Source: Bacteroidota bacterium (GTDB lineage Bacteria; Bacteroidota; Bacteroidia; Flavobacteriales; Schleiferiaceae). From it: a stretch of 64,000 nt of DNA. A program made the translations under genes and the position numbers. Where the stretch lies: contig JANSYJ010000004.1 of assembly GCA_024742495.1 (NCBI GenBank), positions 1 through 64,000 of the forward strand, given 5' to 3'. Every line of letters begins with the position of its first letter. Position 1 is the stretch's first letter. This document shows positions 17,011-26,670 of the stretch, in pieces. The notes under the pieces were generated by a model that saw only the letters and a list, made by a program, of their open reading frames with translations, ran no database searches and was not told the origin of the DNA.

Positions 17011-18408
17011 ATGGATAAATTCGACGTAGCCATAATTGGCTCGGGTCCTGGGGGCTATGTTGCCGCCATTCGCTGTGCTCAATTAGGTATGAAAACGGCC
17101 ATTATTGAGAAATACGCTACCCTTGGCGGCACTTGCTTAAACGTAGGTTGTATTCCTTCCAAAGCTTTATTAGATAGCAGCGAGCATTTTCACAATGCCC
17201 ATAAAAACTTCGCCGATCACGGTATTGAAATCGATACGCCAAAGGTGAACTTCGAGCAAATGGTTGCACGTAAGCAAGGCGTTGTAGATCAAACTACCGG
17301 TGGTATCCAGTTTTTAATGGACAAAAATAAAATCACCGTTTTTGAAGGTCTTGGTTCTTTTGTAGATGAGCATACCATCGCCATAAAAGGCAAAGAGGAG
17401 CAAAAGATAGAGGCTAAAAATATCATTATCGCTACTGGTTCAAAACCTACGGAACTGCCTTTTGCCAAATTCGATAAAGAACGCATTATCAGCAGCACCG
17501 AGGCTCTTAAACTTTCTGAGGTTCCAAGTAAAATGCTCGTAATTGGAGCCGGAATTATTGGTCTAGAATTAGGTAGTGTTTACGCCCGCCTAGGAGCGGA
17601 AGTACAAGTTATTGAATACTTGGATCGTGCGATTCCAACTTTTGATGGCGCCATGAGTAAGGAAATCACCAAGTCTTTGAAAAAGCTTGGAATGAAATTC
17701 CACTTTAACCATAAAGTGAGCGATGTAAGTCGCAATGGTGAGCAAGTAACTGTTACCGCTACCAATAAAAAAGATGAAGAGGTAAAATTTGAGGCCGATT
17801 ACTGTTTAGTGGCAGTGGGGCGCAGCGCTTATACCGATGGATTAAATCTAGAAGGTGCTGGATTATCTGCTGGCGAACGCGGTAAAATTGAGGTGAATGA
17901 TCATCTGCAAACCGCCAAGTCTCATATTTACGCCATTGGCGATGTTATAAAAGGCGCCATGTTGGCCCATAAGGCTGAAGAAGAAGGCGTGTTTGTAGCC
18001 GAACTTTTAGCTGGTCAAAAACCACATATCAATTACGATCTTATTCCAGGGGTTGTTTATACTTGGCCAGAGGTGGCTAGCGTAGGTAAAACCGAAGAAG
18101 AACTTAAGGAGCAAGGCGCATCCTATAAATCGGGATCTTTTCCATTCCGTGCTTTAGGTCGAGCCAGAGCGAGTGGCGACATTGAAGGATTAGTGAAAAT
18201 TTTGGCGGATAAAGAAACTGATGAAATTTTAGGCTTCCATGTGATTGGCCCAAGAGCAGCAGACCTTGTAGCAGAGGGGGTTGTGGCGATGGAGTACCGC
18301 GCTTCAGCGGAGGATATTTCCCGTATGAGTCATGCCCATCCGACCTTTGCCGAAGCGGTAAAAGAAGCAGCTTTGGCCGCTACCGATAATCGTCCGCTTC
18401 ATGTGTAA
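17011..18408 (+). CDS. lpdA: Dihydrolipoyl dehydrogenase (E3)
   Basis: The 465-residue flavoprotein has the FAD-binding GSGPGGYVAAI, the redox disulfide in GGTCLNVGCIPSKALL, an NAD-binding GAGIIGLELGSVYARLGAEV and the catalytic His-Glu pair in MSHAHPTFAEAVKEAAL. It reoxidises dihydrolipoamide for pyruvate and 2-oxoglutarate dehydrogenases and the glycine cleavage system; gcvP, the P-protein of the last complex, also lies in this window at 42491. No E1 or E2 gene is adjacent. It has its own -7 box and is followed by a terminator-like hairpin, so it looks monocistronic. Confidence 0.97.
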   Translation: MDKFDVAIIGSGPGGYVAAIRCAQLGMKTAIIEKYATLGGTCLNVGCIPSKALLDSSEHFHNAHKNFADHGIEIDTPKVNFEQMVARKQGVVDQTTGGIQFLMDKNKITVFEGLGSFVDEHTIAIKGKEEQKIEAKNIIIATGSKPTELPFAKFDKERIISSTEALKLSEVPSKMLVIGAGIIGLELGSVYARLGAEVQVIEYLDRAIPTFDGAMSKEITKSLKKLGMKFHFNHKVSDVSRNGEQVTVTATNKKDEEVKFEADYCLVAVGRSAYTDGLNLEGAGLSAGERGKIEVNDHLQTAKSHIYAIGDVIKGAMLAHKAEEEGVFVAELLAGQKPHINYDLIPGVVYTWPEVASVGKTEEELKEQGASYKSGSFPFRALGRARASGDIEGLVKILADKETDEILGFHVIGPRAADLVAEGVVAMEYRASAEDISRMSHAHPTFAEAVKEAALAATDNRPLHV

Positions 18409-18432
18409 TTGAGATTCTTATTATAAAAACAG

Positions 18433-18460
18433 TGGGGGTGGCTTAATTGCCCCCCCTTTT
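18433..18460 (+). terminator. Probable terminator after lpdA
   Basis: A GC-rich hairpin (GTGGGGGTGGC facing GCCCCCCC, one mismatch) is followed by TTTTT. It overlaps an upstream TTG that could extend the next gene, and so argues for the ATG at 18498. Confidence 0.6.
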
Positions 18461-18497
18461 TACTTATTTTAGGCTCTGCTTTGTTTATGTCTTGGGA

Positions 18498-21400
18498 ATG
18501 CGCAATATAAAATGGGCCTACATTAGTTACATTTTGCTGATAATCTTTATCAGCTTTTTGCTTTATTTATTTCTGAAAAGCAGTCATAAAGAGCAAGCTC
18601 ATGATGCCCAACGCATTAATATTACGGGCCGACAGCGAATGCTCTCGCAGCGCATTACCAAAGAAGCACTCCACCTAACGGAATACACCCAAGTAGCGGA
18701 AGTACAGCGAAATTGCACCGACCTCAATAGTGCCTTAAATACCTTTTTGGATGAAGAAGCGGCCTTGAAAGACGGTCCCCTTTATTGGAAGGTAAAACTA
18801 GAAACCCGCCTAGCGGTGGATTCTTTGCATAAGCGACATCAAGGTTTACGAGATCGGTTTATTGGCAATGCCCAAAAACTCAATCAATACTGCCAGGGTA
18901 AAATTTCGGCCCAAGAAGCGAGAGTGTATGCCTTGGCGCTTTTGGATGACAGCGATTACATGCTGGTTTATCTGGAGAACATGGTTGAATTTTTCGCCAA
19001 GGATTCCCAAATCAAAGATGATGAGCAATTAAAGTTCAACAACATTGCTTTCGCAACGGTGGCTTTCACCTTCATCCTTCTGTCTATCCTCTTTTTCCTG
19101 CCTATTTTCCAACAGCATAAACGGGAGTATGCGGCGCGAATGAAAAGCCTTCAGACCAGTAGGGAAAGTGGTAAAAAGCTGAGCCAACTTTTGGAATCTG
19201 AAAAAGAGTACAGTCTCGAATTGCAAAGGCAAAGGAATGCCCTTGCCATGAGTCAGGAAGAACTAAAAAGCTACTTGAAGGAAATTGAGCAGGCCCGCGA
19301 AAAATTAAAGCTTAGTGAAACCGAATTGTTGAGTGTTATCGACAATTTACCGGTGGGAGCTATCTTAATGCAAGGTGATAGTTTAAAAGCCAATAAAGTC
19401 ACTCAGGAGATTATCGGCTTTGAAGCCGCCGAAGTTGACACCGCCAAAAAGTTTTTTGAAAAGGTATATCGGGATAATTCCACCGACATTCAAAGTCAAT
19501 ACCGCGACATCTTGAATGAAGGCAGCATTGAGCCCTTTCTCTTCCCCATTTATCGTAAGGATGGCCAGCGTCGAATAATAGAATTTGGCGGACACAAATT
19601 TGGTCGCGGGGTAGTTTGGACATTATTAGATGTAACCGACAAACGCCGTGCCGAGCAAAGCTTAAAACGGAATGAAGAAGCCATTCGCAAGCTCTACAGT
19701 ATTTCTTCCGATCGGAATTTAGATTTCGATGGTAAGGTGAAGAAAATCCTCGAATTAGGGACGGAACGCTTTAAGCTGCCTACCGGAGTAGTAACCAAGT
19801 TTCATCACCCTAGTCAAACTTATATGGCCATTTACGGCCATAGCACCAATGGAAGCGTGGATATTGGCCGAGAGCTGCCGCTGAAAGGAACCTTGAGTGA
19901 GATGATACTCCGCAGCAACAATGCCGTAGGTTTTAACGATGCCCAATCAGCGCCAGACTTCATCAATGAAATTGAGAACTTCCCAATTCAGGCCTACCTT
20001 GGTGCTCCCATAGAAACAGAATCGGGGATTTTCGGAACCTTAAACTTCAATAGTCCCAAGGAAACTTCTCGGGCTTTTACGCAGAACGATTTAGATTTAT
20101 TGCGCTTAATAGCCCGCTGGCTAGGCGCGGAAATCACCGCCGAACAATCGCGTAAGGAAATTATTAGCGCTAGAGACAAGGCCGAATCAGCCGCCAAGGC
20201 AAAAAGCGAGTTTTTAGCCACGATGAGTCATGAGATCCGAACCCCTATGAATGGGGTTATTGGCATGACCTCCCTCCTGCTGCAAACCCATCTGGATGAG
20301 GAGCAAAGGGACTTTGTAAATACCATTCGCTTAAGTGGTGATACCCTCTTGAGTATTATAAATGACATTCTCGACTTCAGTAAAATAGAAGCCGGGAATA
20401 TGGATTTGGAGGAATATCCCTTCTCGGTGAAGCAATGTGTGGAGGAGAGCATTGAACTGTTATCCAATAAAATTGCAGAGAAGAACTTAGAGCTGATTTA
20501 CAGCGTTGATCCTAAAATCCCTAATTATATAGTTGGTGATATTACCCGTTTGCGGCAAATCCTCATTAACCTTCTTACCAATGCGGTGAAATTCACCGAA
20601 GCGGGGGAAATTGAAATTAAAGTGGAGCTGGAGCATTTCGCCAATCAAGAATACACGGTGCATTTTTCAGTTAGGGATACGGGAATTGGAATGAGCGAGA
20701 AACAACAAGAAAAGTTGTTTAAAGCCTTTAGTCAGGCGGATAGCTCTACCACAAGAAAATATGGCGGAACGGGATTAGGCTTGGCCATATCGCAAAGACT
20801 CACGGGCTTAATGAGCGGTAAAATTTGGGTAGATAGTAAAGCAGGACAAGGCTCTACCTTCCATTTCACCCTAAAAGCCAAGCAGGCCGAAAACCAACAG
20901 GATAATAATATTGATGAAATCCTACAGAGCCTTCGCAATAGGCGCGTGCTGTTGATTGATGACAACAATACCAACCTTCGCGTACTGCTGAAGCAATTGC
21001 GTTTATGGGGCATGCAAGCCTTTTCTGAATCGGATCCGAGGATTGGTTTGGAAACGGCCATGAAGCAAAACATTGAAGTGCTGATTACCGACTACGAAAT
21101 GCCGATGTTAAATGGCCTCGACCTCAGTAGGAAGCTAAAAGTTGATAAGCCCGATTTACCCATATTGATGCTTAGCTCGGCTTATCTGGATATTGATCCG
21201 GAGGAAAAAGACAAACTCTTTAATTACTACCTCTCTAAGCCGGTAAAGCATTCGCAGTTACTGAATTGCCTGGGTAGCATTTTTAAAGATCAAAAATCGA
21301 AAATTGCCGAGGCTAAAGATGAGGCTCTAGGAGAACGCCTTTTATCGGACCTAGGCAAAGACTTTCCCTTGCGTATCCTATTGGCAGAAGACAATGCCGT

Positions 21401-21746
21401 AAACCAAAAGCTGGCGGTGCTTACCTTAAAAAAGATGGGCTATGATGCCGATATTGCCGCCAATGGCTTAGAGGTATTGGAAGCCCTGGAGCGACAAGAA
21501 TACGACCTGATTTTTATGGATATTCAAATGCCAGAGATGGACGGTATGGAAGCCACCGGAGCAGTGATTGAACGCTATGGAAAAGAGCGACCGGCTATTA
21601 TTGCCATGACCGCTAATGCCATGGAGGGAGATCGTGAAAAGTTTATGGCTACTGGTATGGATGATTATGTCACCAAGCCTATTAACCTGCGGATCATCCA
21701 AAATATGTTACGCAAAGTTTACCTCAAGGAGTATTCTGCCGAATGA
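18498..21746 (+). CDS. Hybrid sensor histidine kinase with PilJ/NIT-like periplasmic domain, PAS, GAF and two receiver domains
   Basis: The domain order in the 1082-residue protein is as follows. TM1 is near 6-28. A periplasmic helical domain begins with RINITGRQRMLSQRITKEAL, the P-box-like signature of PilJ N-terminal/NarX-type sensors. TM2 is near 180-200, then a coiled coil, a PAS domain (about 280-385), a GAF domain (about 400-545), HisKA with His578 (MSHEIRTPMNGVIG), HATPase_c (LTNAVKFTEAG, GIGMSE, GGTGLGLAIS), REC1 with Asp865 (ITDYEMPM) and REC2 with Asp1008 (MDIQMPEMDG). Both receivers retain Lys and acidic residues. No Hpt domain is present, so the output goes through another protein. 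It is the first gene of a run with pabB, tilS and dsbD. Confidence 0.92.
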   Translation: MRNIKWAYISYILLIIFISFLLYLFLKSSHKEQAHDAQRINITGRQRMLSQRITKEALHLTEYTQVAEVQRNCTDLNSALNTFLDEEAALKDGPLYWKVKLETRLAVDSLHKRHQGLRDRFIGNAQKLNQYCQGKISAQEARVYALALLDDSDYMLVYLENMVEFFAKDSQIKDDEQLKFNNIAFATVAFTFILLSILFFLPIFQQHKREYAARMKSLQTSRESGKKLSQLLESEKEYSLELQRQRNALAMSQEELKSYLKEIEQAREKLKLSETELLSVIDNLPVGAILMQGDSLKANKVTQEIIGFEAAEVDTAKKFFEKVYRDNSTDIQSQYRDILNEGSIEPFLFPIYRKDGQRRIIEFGGHKFGRGVVWTLLDVTDKRRAEQSLKRNEEAIRKLYSISSDRNLDFDGKVKKILELGTERFKLPTGVVTKFHHPSQTYMAIYGHSTNGSVDIGRELPLKGTLSEMILRSNNAVGFNDAQSAPDFINEIENFPIQAYLGAPIETESGIFGTLNFNSPKETSRAFTQNDLDLLRLIARWLGAEITAEQSRKEIISARDKAESAAKAKSEFLATMSHEIRTPMNGVIGMTSLLLQTHLDEEQRDFVNTIRLSGDTLLSIINDILDFSKIEAGNMDLEEYPFSVKQCVEESIELLSNKIAEKNLELIYSVDPKIPNYIVGDITRLRQILINLLTNAVKFTEAGEIEIKVELEHFANQEYTVHFSVRDTGIGMSEKQQEKLFKAFSQADSSTTRKYGGTGLGLAISQRLTGLMSGKIWVDSKAGQGSTFHFTLKAKQAENQQDNNIDEILQSLRNRRVLLIDDNNTNLRVLLKQLRLWGMQAFSESDPRIGLETAMKQNIEVLITDYEMPMLNGLDLSRKLKVDKPDLPILMLSSAYLDIDPEEKDKLFNYYLSKPVKHSQLLNCLGSIFKDQKSKIAEAKDEALGERLLSDLGKDFPLRILLAEDNAVNQKLAVLTLKKMGYDADIAANGLEVLEALERQEYDLIFMDIQMPEMDGMEATGAVIERYGKERPAIIAMTANAMEGDREKFMATGMDDYVTKPINLRIIQNMLRKVYLKEYSAE

Positions 21747-23005
21747 TGAAACGTCTTCGCCTCCCTTTACAGCATGGGGCCTCGATTATCGATTCCATTG
21801 AAAACCTAGCCCGTCAAAGTGAGCATTGCCTTATTTTAGATTCCCATCATCATGTAGATGCCTATGGCAAATTTGAGCGCCTCATTGCCTGGGATGCACA
21901 TGCGGTATTAAAAACAGATGGTCCAGATCCTTTGCAAGAACTGCAGGCCTTTAGAGCCAAACATCAAGACTGGTTATTAGGCCACTTTTCTTTCGACCTA
22001 AAAAACAAATTGGAGCCTTTGGAAAGCAGCAATAGCTCTCCCTTCGCTTGGGCGGATTTGCAGTTTTTTGCGCCCAAAAACCTCGTTTTTTGTCAAAAAG
22101 GGCAATGGTTCTTAGAGTCGAGTAGCTTTAAAAGCGCTGAAGAACTGCAGCAGGCCTGCCACCAAGATATGCCAACAGATAGGCCTCCATTACAATATCA
22201 AGCGCAAAGCAGTTTAAAGGATTACCTCGATGATATTTCCTCCTTAAAAAAGGAATTGCAATATGGATCGATTTACGAGATAAACTACTGCACCCTCTTT
22301 GAAGCCCGCGGCCCGCTGGAACCCTTTGCCCGGTATCGCGCATTAAGGCAAAAGCACCAAGCACCTTTTGGAGGCTATTATAGAGATCATAGTCAACACT
22401 TACTATGCTTTTCCCCCGAACGCTACCTGCGGAAAATCGGCAATAGCCTTATCTCCCAACCGATTAAGGGTACCACTCCACGCCATCCTGATCCCGAAAA
22501 GGATGAAGCTCAAAAGGCACATCTACTCGAATCGGAAAAAGAGCGAGCTGAAAATGTGATGATAGTAGATTTGGTCCGAAATGACCTCTCGCGCACTGCC
22601 CGTAAAAACTCGGTTTCGGTGCCAGAGCTTTTTGGCCTCTATAGCTTTAAGGCCGTTCATCACATGATTAGCACCGTGCGCAGTGAACTCAATGCAGAAA
22701 AATACAGCGCCGAAGATGCCATTCGCTTTTCCTTTCCAATGGGAAGTATGACTGGCGCTCCAAAAATATCGGCCCTAGAACTCATTGATAAGCACGAGCA
22801 TTTTAAGCGAGGCATCTATTCCGGATCGATTGGTTACTTTGATCCCGAAGGAGATTTCGACTTTAACGTGGTTATCAGAAGCATTCAGTATCAGGAAGAA
22901 TTACAAATTGCCCAGGTAGCCGTGGGCAGTGCCATTACCATACATTGTGATGCGGAAGCTGAATATAAGGAATGTCTCTTAAAGGCTGAAAAGCTCATCC
23001 GCTAA
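21743..23005 (+). CDS. pabB: Aminodeoxychorismate synthase component I
   Basis: The 420-residue protein is a chorismate-utilising enzyme: FSPERYL, ERAENVMIVDLVRNDLSR, then FPMGSMTGAPKISALELID and SGSIGYFDPEGDFDFNVVIRS. The PIKGT motif at 240-244 has the Lys nucleophile typical of PabB; anthranilate synthase TrpE has PIAGT. It makes 4-amino-4-deoxychorismate for folate synthesis, using ammonia from a glutaminase partner (PabA) not found here. The start ATG overlaps the kinase stop (ATGA), implying translational coupling. The N-terminal ~150 residues are divergent, as usual in this phylum. Confidence 0.93.
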   Translation: MMKRLRLPLQHGASIIDSIENLARQSEHCLILDSHHHVDAYGKFERLIAWDAHAVLKTDGPDPLQELQAFRAKHQDWLLGHFSFDLKNKLEPLESSNSSPFAWADLQFFAPKNLVFCQKGQWFLESSSFKSAEELQQACHQDMPTDRPPLQYQAQSSLKDYLDDISSLKKELQYGSIYEINYCTLFEARGPLEPFARYRALRQKHQAPFGGYYRDHSQHLLCFSPERYLRKIGNSLISQPIKGTTPRHPDPEKDEAQKAHLLESEKERAENVMIVDLVRNDLSRTARKNSVSVPELFGLYSFKAVHHMISTVRSELNAEKYSAEDAIRFSFPMGSMTGAPKISALELIDKHEHFKRGIYSGSIGYFDPEGDFDFNVVIRSIQYQEELQIAQVAVGSAITIHCDAEAEYKECLLKAEKLIR

Positions 23006-23014
23006 TAAGACCCT

Positions 23015-24328
23015 ATGTTAGAAGCTTTTAAAAATTGCCTCGATCGCCATGATCTTGATTCCCGAGATCAGGTTTTGCTTGCTATTAGTGGCGGTTTAGA
23101 CAGCTGCGTCTTATTGCGGCTATTACTCGATTTAGGCTTTCTCCCTCAATTGGCACACGTAAATTTCCAATTGCGAGGAGCGCAGTCCAATGCCGATGAA
23201 GCCTTTTGTAAAAGCCTGGCCCGGCAGCATAATCTCCGCTTCCATAGCCTAAAGGTTGATACTTTGGAATACGCGCAAAAGCACGGACTCTCAAGCCAAA
23301 TGGCCGCCCGCGAATTACGCTATCAGTTTTTTGAAGACTTAGATGCAAAACATCAGTATCGCGCTATTTTAACCGGGCATCATGGCGATGATCAAATTGA
23401 AACCATGCTGTATAAGCTAGCCCGAGGCAGTGCCCTGGAAGCAGTAGCAGGCATTCGAGAGAAAAGGGAAAAGTACTTACGCCCTATGCTAGGGATTCTT
23501 CGCAAAGACCTGGAGACCTTCGCGAAAGCAAAAAAATTAGAGTGGCGGGAAGATATTTCCAATGCCGATACCCGATACTTAAGAAATGCCTATCGCCATC
23601 GCCTCATCCCCATGTGGGAAGAAATTCAAGCTGATTTTAAAAGGAAGTTAATCGATAGCTCCCAATTGCTCCGACAGCAAAGTGATGCCTTGGAAGCATT
23701 AATTTCAGAAAAGCTTCAAGAAGTTTTGGAAGTGGAAGAAGACTGCGAAAGGTTGCATTATGGCAATATTTCGTCCAAAAGCTATTTCCAACAAGTCCTC
23801 TTTCAATGGCTAAGAGCTAAGGGCTCCTGGGATTGGGAGGCGGTAAATCAGCTCTGGCGTTCAGCCAAGGGTCGCTTCACCGAAAATGATCAGTATAGCT
23901 TAAGTCAGGGCGGAGGTTTTTATGAATTACGCCCAGTGGAAAAAGCCCTTGATTTTAACATTGAAATCGGAGCGCAAACCACGGAGATTGAGGAACCCAT
24001 GCCTATTGCCTTTGAATTCTTGAAACGGGAGGGCCTTAAAATTGACGGCAATCCCAATCACCTTTTCCTTGATGCCGATTTATTGCGATTCCCCTTAAAA
24101 TTAAGACCTTATCGAGAAGGAGATCGATTTCAACCCTTGGGGATGTCAGGAACGAAGAAGCTGAGCGACTATTGGATCGATATTAAATTGAATCGGTCGC
24201 AAAAAAAGCAGCAATTGGTCCTTTTAAGCGATGGCGAAATCGTTGGCCTAATCGGTCACCGTATTGACCACCGTTACCGCATTAAGAATTCAACGAAAAC
24301 TGTTTACTTTGTTCGACTCAAAAAATAA
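23015..24328 (+). CDS. tilS: tRNA(Ile)-lysidine synthase
   Basis: The 437-residue protein has the N-type PP-loop SGGLDS at 25-30, the HHGDDQIETMLYKLARGS segment, NADTRYLRNAYRHRLIP, and the C-terminal TilS domain with RPYREGDRFQPLGMSGTKKLSDYWID. It converts the wobble cytidine of tRNA-Ile(CAU) to lysidine and is normally essential. It starts 9 bp after pabB and ends 7 bp before dsbD, so the four genes form one probable operon. Length and motif order are typical. Confidence 0.96.
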   Translation: MLEAFKNCLDRHDLDSRDQVLLAISGGLDSCVLLRLLLDLGFLPQLAHVNFQLRGAQSNADEAFCKSLARQHNLRFHSLKVDTLEYAQKHGLSSQMAARELRYQFFEDLDAKHQYRAILTGHHGDDQIETMLYKLARGSALEAVAGIREKREKYLRPMLGILRKDLETFAKAKKLEWREDISNADTRYLRNAYRHRLIPMWEEIQADFKRKLIDSSQLLRQQSDALEALISEKLQEVLEVEEDCERLHYGNISSKSYFQQVLFQWLRAKGSWDWEAVNQLWRSAKGRFTENDQYSLSQGGGFYELRPVEKALDFNIEIGAQTTEIEEPMPIAFEFLKREGLKIDGNPNHLFLDADLLRFPLKLRPYREGDRFQPLGMSGTKKLSDYWIDIKLNRSQKKQQLVLLSDGEIVGLIGHRIDHRYRIKNSTKTVYFVRLKK

Positions 24329-24335
24329 AGCGCCC

Positions 24336-26456
24336 ATGCGATTTTTATACACTCTGTTCTTTAGCCTAAGCTTCCTATTTGCTTCTGCCCAAATTTTGGA
24401 TCCAGTTGATGTTGACTTCGAAATGAAGGAGCTCGGCAATGGCGAGATGGAGCTAATCGCAAAGGTTAGCATGGACCCCGAATGGCACGTTTATTCTATC
24501 AAAACGCCAGACACATCTTTAATAATGGGTTCTCGCTTTGAGCTGGTTCAAACCGATAAATTCAAATTACTGGGCGAAGCTCAAGAACCCAAGCCACATT
24601 GTGAATACGATAAGTATTACATGCAAGATCTTTGTTCCCACGAAGGAACAATTCGTGTTAAGCAAAAGATAAAGGTTTTATCAACTGAAGATATTGAAAT
24701 CACCGGCACCTTCTCTTATCAAACTTGTAATGCCGAGACCTGCCTTCCGCCGGAATACATTGATTATACTTTTGAAATTAAAGGATCGGAAGTAGCGGCC
24801 ACAAATGACACCAAGGCCCAAGCCCAAGAAGCTTTGATAAGCAATGATAAAAGTGAGGGTTCAAAAGACGAGGCTAACAAAGGCGAAGAAACTGCTGAAA
24901 CAAGTAAAGGTGGAGAACCGCTAGAGCTCGATTATAGCGAGGACACCAAAAGCGAAGATGCTGCTAAAAATGAATCACAAACTAAAAAAGAAGGTGGCGT
25001 GCATACTGCTTCGGATGATGAGGAGGCCAGCCGCTCACTATGGGGGATTTTTATTTTAAGTTTTCTTGGTGGCTTTGCTGCTTTGCTTACGCCCTGCGTA
25101 TTCCCGATGATTCCATTAACGGTAAGCTTCTTTACTAAACAAAGTAAAACTCGATCAAAGGGCATTGCCAATGGGATCATTTATGGTTTAATGATCATCT
25201 TTCTTTACACCGTAATTGGCTGGTCCATTACAGCCATTTTCGGTCCAGATGCCTTAAATGAATTCAGCACTAACCCCTATGTAAACCTGGCCTTCTTTGT
25301 AATTCTCGTGGTGTTTGCCATAAGTTTTTTCGGAGCTTTCGAAATCACCTTGCCTTCAAAGTGGGTGAATAGCGCCGACAGGGCATCTGAGAGAGGTGGT
25401 TTATTGGGTATCTTCTTCATGGCCCTTGTATTAGCTTTAGTTTCTTTTAGCTGTACTGGACCAATTATAGGGGGCCTCCTATTTGAAGCATTTAGCGGAG
25501 GCGTTAAAGGACCATTAGTAGGAATGTTCGGATTTAGCTTAGCCTTGGCTCTTCCTTTTGCACTATTCGCAGCATTCCCAGGATGGATGAATTCACTTCC
25601 AAAAAGTGGTGGATGGTTAAATTCAGTTAAAGTGTTCCTAGGTTTCGTAGAATTAGCCTTTGCCTTTAAGTTCTTAAGTACGGCAGATTTAGTTTGGCAA
25701 GCAGGTTTATTAAAACGAGAATATTTCTTAGTTATATGGATTGCAATTGGCATTCTTCTTACCCTATATCTTCTTGGTAAATACCGAATGCCACACGATA
25801 GCCCGAGTGATAAAATATCAGTTTTCAGGTTAATGCTATCGGTCGTTGTTCTGTCATTCACGATTTATCTTATACCCGGTATTTGGGGAGCTCCCTTAAA
25901 ACTCATTTCTGGCTTCCCTCCCCCCATGTTCTATAGCGAAGCGCCACAAGGAATTGGTGCCGGAGGACAAGTTGCCACAAATAGCGACGTCCCCGATGGG
26001 GCCGATCCAGAGCACTGCCCCTTATTTTTAAACTGTTTTCATGATTTTGAAACGGGTCGTGAATACGCTAAACAGGTCAACAAACCTATTCTTTTGGACT
26101 TCACTGGATGGGGATGTGTAAATTGTCGCAAAATGGAGGAAGAGGTCTGGAGCGACCCTAAAGTATTAGATATACTTCGCAATGATGTAGTCCTTATTTC
26201 TTTGTATGTTGATCAAAAGGAGGAATTACCCGCAGAGGAGCAGTATTTAAGTGAAGTAACGGGTAAAAAAATCCGCAGCATAGGAAACAAGTGGAGTGAA
26301 TTCCAAATCAAACACTTTAATCGAAATGCTCAGCCACAGTATATCTTACTAAACCATAATAGCATGGAACCCATTAACGGTTGGACCGCTTATGATCCCG
26401 ATATCCAACTCTATGTAGATTGGCTGAAGGAAGGAATTACTGAGTTTAAAAAATAA
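24336..26456 (+). CDS. dsbD: DsbD-type thiol:disulfide interchange protein
   Basis: The 706-residue protein has a signal peptide (MRFLYTLFFSLSFLFASAQ) and an N-terminal DsbD-alpha-like immunoglobulin domain (19-165, with the YMQDLCSHEG and TCNAETCLPPE cysteines). A highly charged Lys/Glu/Ser linker (about 170-235) leads to eight hydrophobic helices with LLTPCVFPMIP and FSCTGPIIGG (the CcdA-type cysteine pair), then a C-terminal thioredoxin domain with Cys594-Val-Asn-Cys597. It carries electrons from cytoplasmic thioredoxin to the periplasm for disulfide isomerisation or cytochrome maturation. I chose ATG 24336; a longer frame from 24264 lies inside tilS and lacks a signal peptide. Confidence 0.94.
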   Translation: MRFLYTLFFSLSFLFASAQILDPVDVDFEMKELGNGEMELIAKVSMDPEWHVYSIKTPDTSLIMGSRFELVQTDKFKLLGEAQEPKPHCEYDKYYMQDLCSHEGTIRVKQKIKVLSTEDIEITGTFSYQTCNAETCLPPEYIDYTFEIKGSEVAATNDTKAQAQEALISNDKSEGSKDEANKGEETAETSKGGEPLELDYSEDTKSEDAAKNESQTKKEGGVHTASDDEEASRSLWGIFILSFLGGFAALLTPCVFPMIPLTVSFFTKQSKTRSKGIANGIIYGLMIIFLYTVIGWSITAIFGPDALNEFSTNPYVNLAFFVILVVFAISFFGAFEITLPSKWVNSADRASERGGLLGIFFMALVLALVSFSCTGPIIGGLLFEAFSGGVKGPLVGMFGFSLALALPFALFAAFPGWMNSLPKSGGWLNSVKVFLGFVELAFAFKFLSTADLVWQAGLLKREYFLVIWIAIGILLTLYLLGKYRMPHDSPSDKISVFRLMLSVVVLSFTIYLIPGIWGAPLKLISGFPPPMFYSEAPQGIGAGGQVATNSDVPDGADPEHCPLFLNCFHDFETGREYAKQVNKPILLDFTGWGCVNCRKMEEEVWSDPKVLDILRNDVVLISLYVDQKEELPAEEQYLSEVTGKKIRSIGNKWSEFQIKHFNRNAQPQYILLNHNSMEPINGWTAYDPDIQLYVDWLKEGITEFKK

Positions 26457-26470
26457 ATTGACCCTAAATT

Positions 26471-26505
26471 AAAGCCTCGATTACCTTATCGGGGCTTTCT
26501 TTTTA
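26471..26505 (+). terminator. Intrinsic terminator after dsbD
   Basis: An 11-bp stem (AAAGCCTCGAT / ATCGGGGCTTT, one G-T pair) is followed by a T-rich stretch. Confidence 0.75.
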
Positions 26506-26668
26506 GTACCAATTGCCAAGCTATAAATTGAGAGGGAGAAGCAATACCGGAGATTAATTCCACTTCCTCTTGGGCTGCTAGCTTATCGATTAATAAAACA
26601 TGATTATCCCAAAACAGGGAACCGCTTTTAGAGTAGTATTCTAAAAACCGAAATCTAAAACCAACCAG
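26486..26668 (-). pseudogene. Possible remnant of a gene C terminus (unrecognised)
   Basis: Minus-strand reading gives a coherent stretch of about 55 residues with native-looking codon choice, including SGSLFWDNHVLLIDKLAAQE, then SGIASPSQFIAWQLVLKRK, ending in a stop within the dsbD terminator. No plausible start codon precedes it; upstream the frame runs antisense to the small gene at 26671. It may be the tail of a lost gene, perhaps an enzyme with a Rossmann-like 'GSLFWDN' strand-loop, or a chance frame. I do not assign a function. Confidence 0.3.
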
Positions 26669-26670
26669 GA

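Noticed and set aside
18447-18497. N-terminal extension of the hybrid kinase
   Set aside because: It begins with a TTG inside the lpdA terminator; ATG 18498 is followed directly by the first membrane helix.
24264-24335. N-terminal extension of DsbD inside tilS
   Set aside because: It would bury the signal peptide in the interior of the protein; ATG 24336 gives a normal signal peptide.
25277-25861. Long minus-strand open frame antisense to dsbD
   Set aside because: It lies wholly inside the well-supported dsbD membrane domain, and its composition (many Pro, Asn, Lys, Ile in unnatural order) is what reversed membrane-helix codons give.
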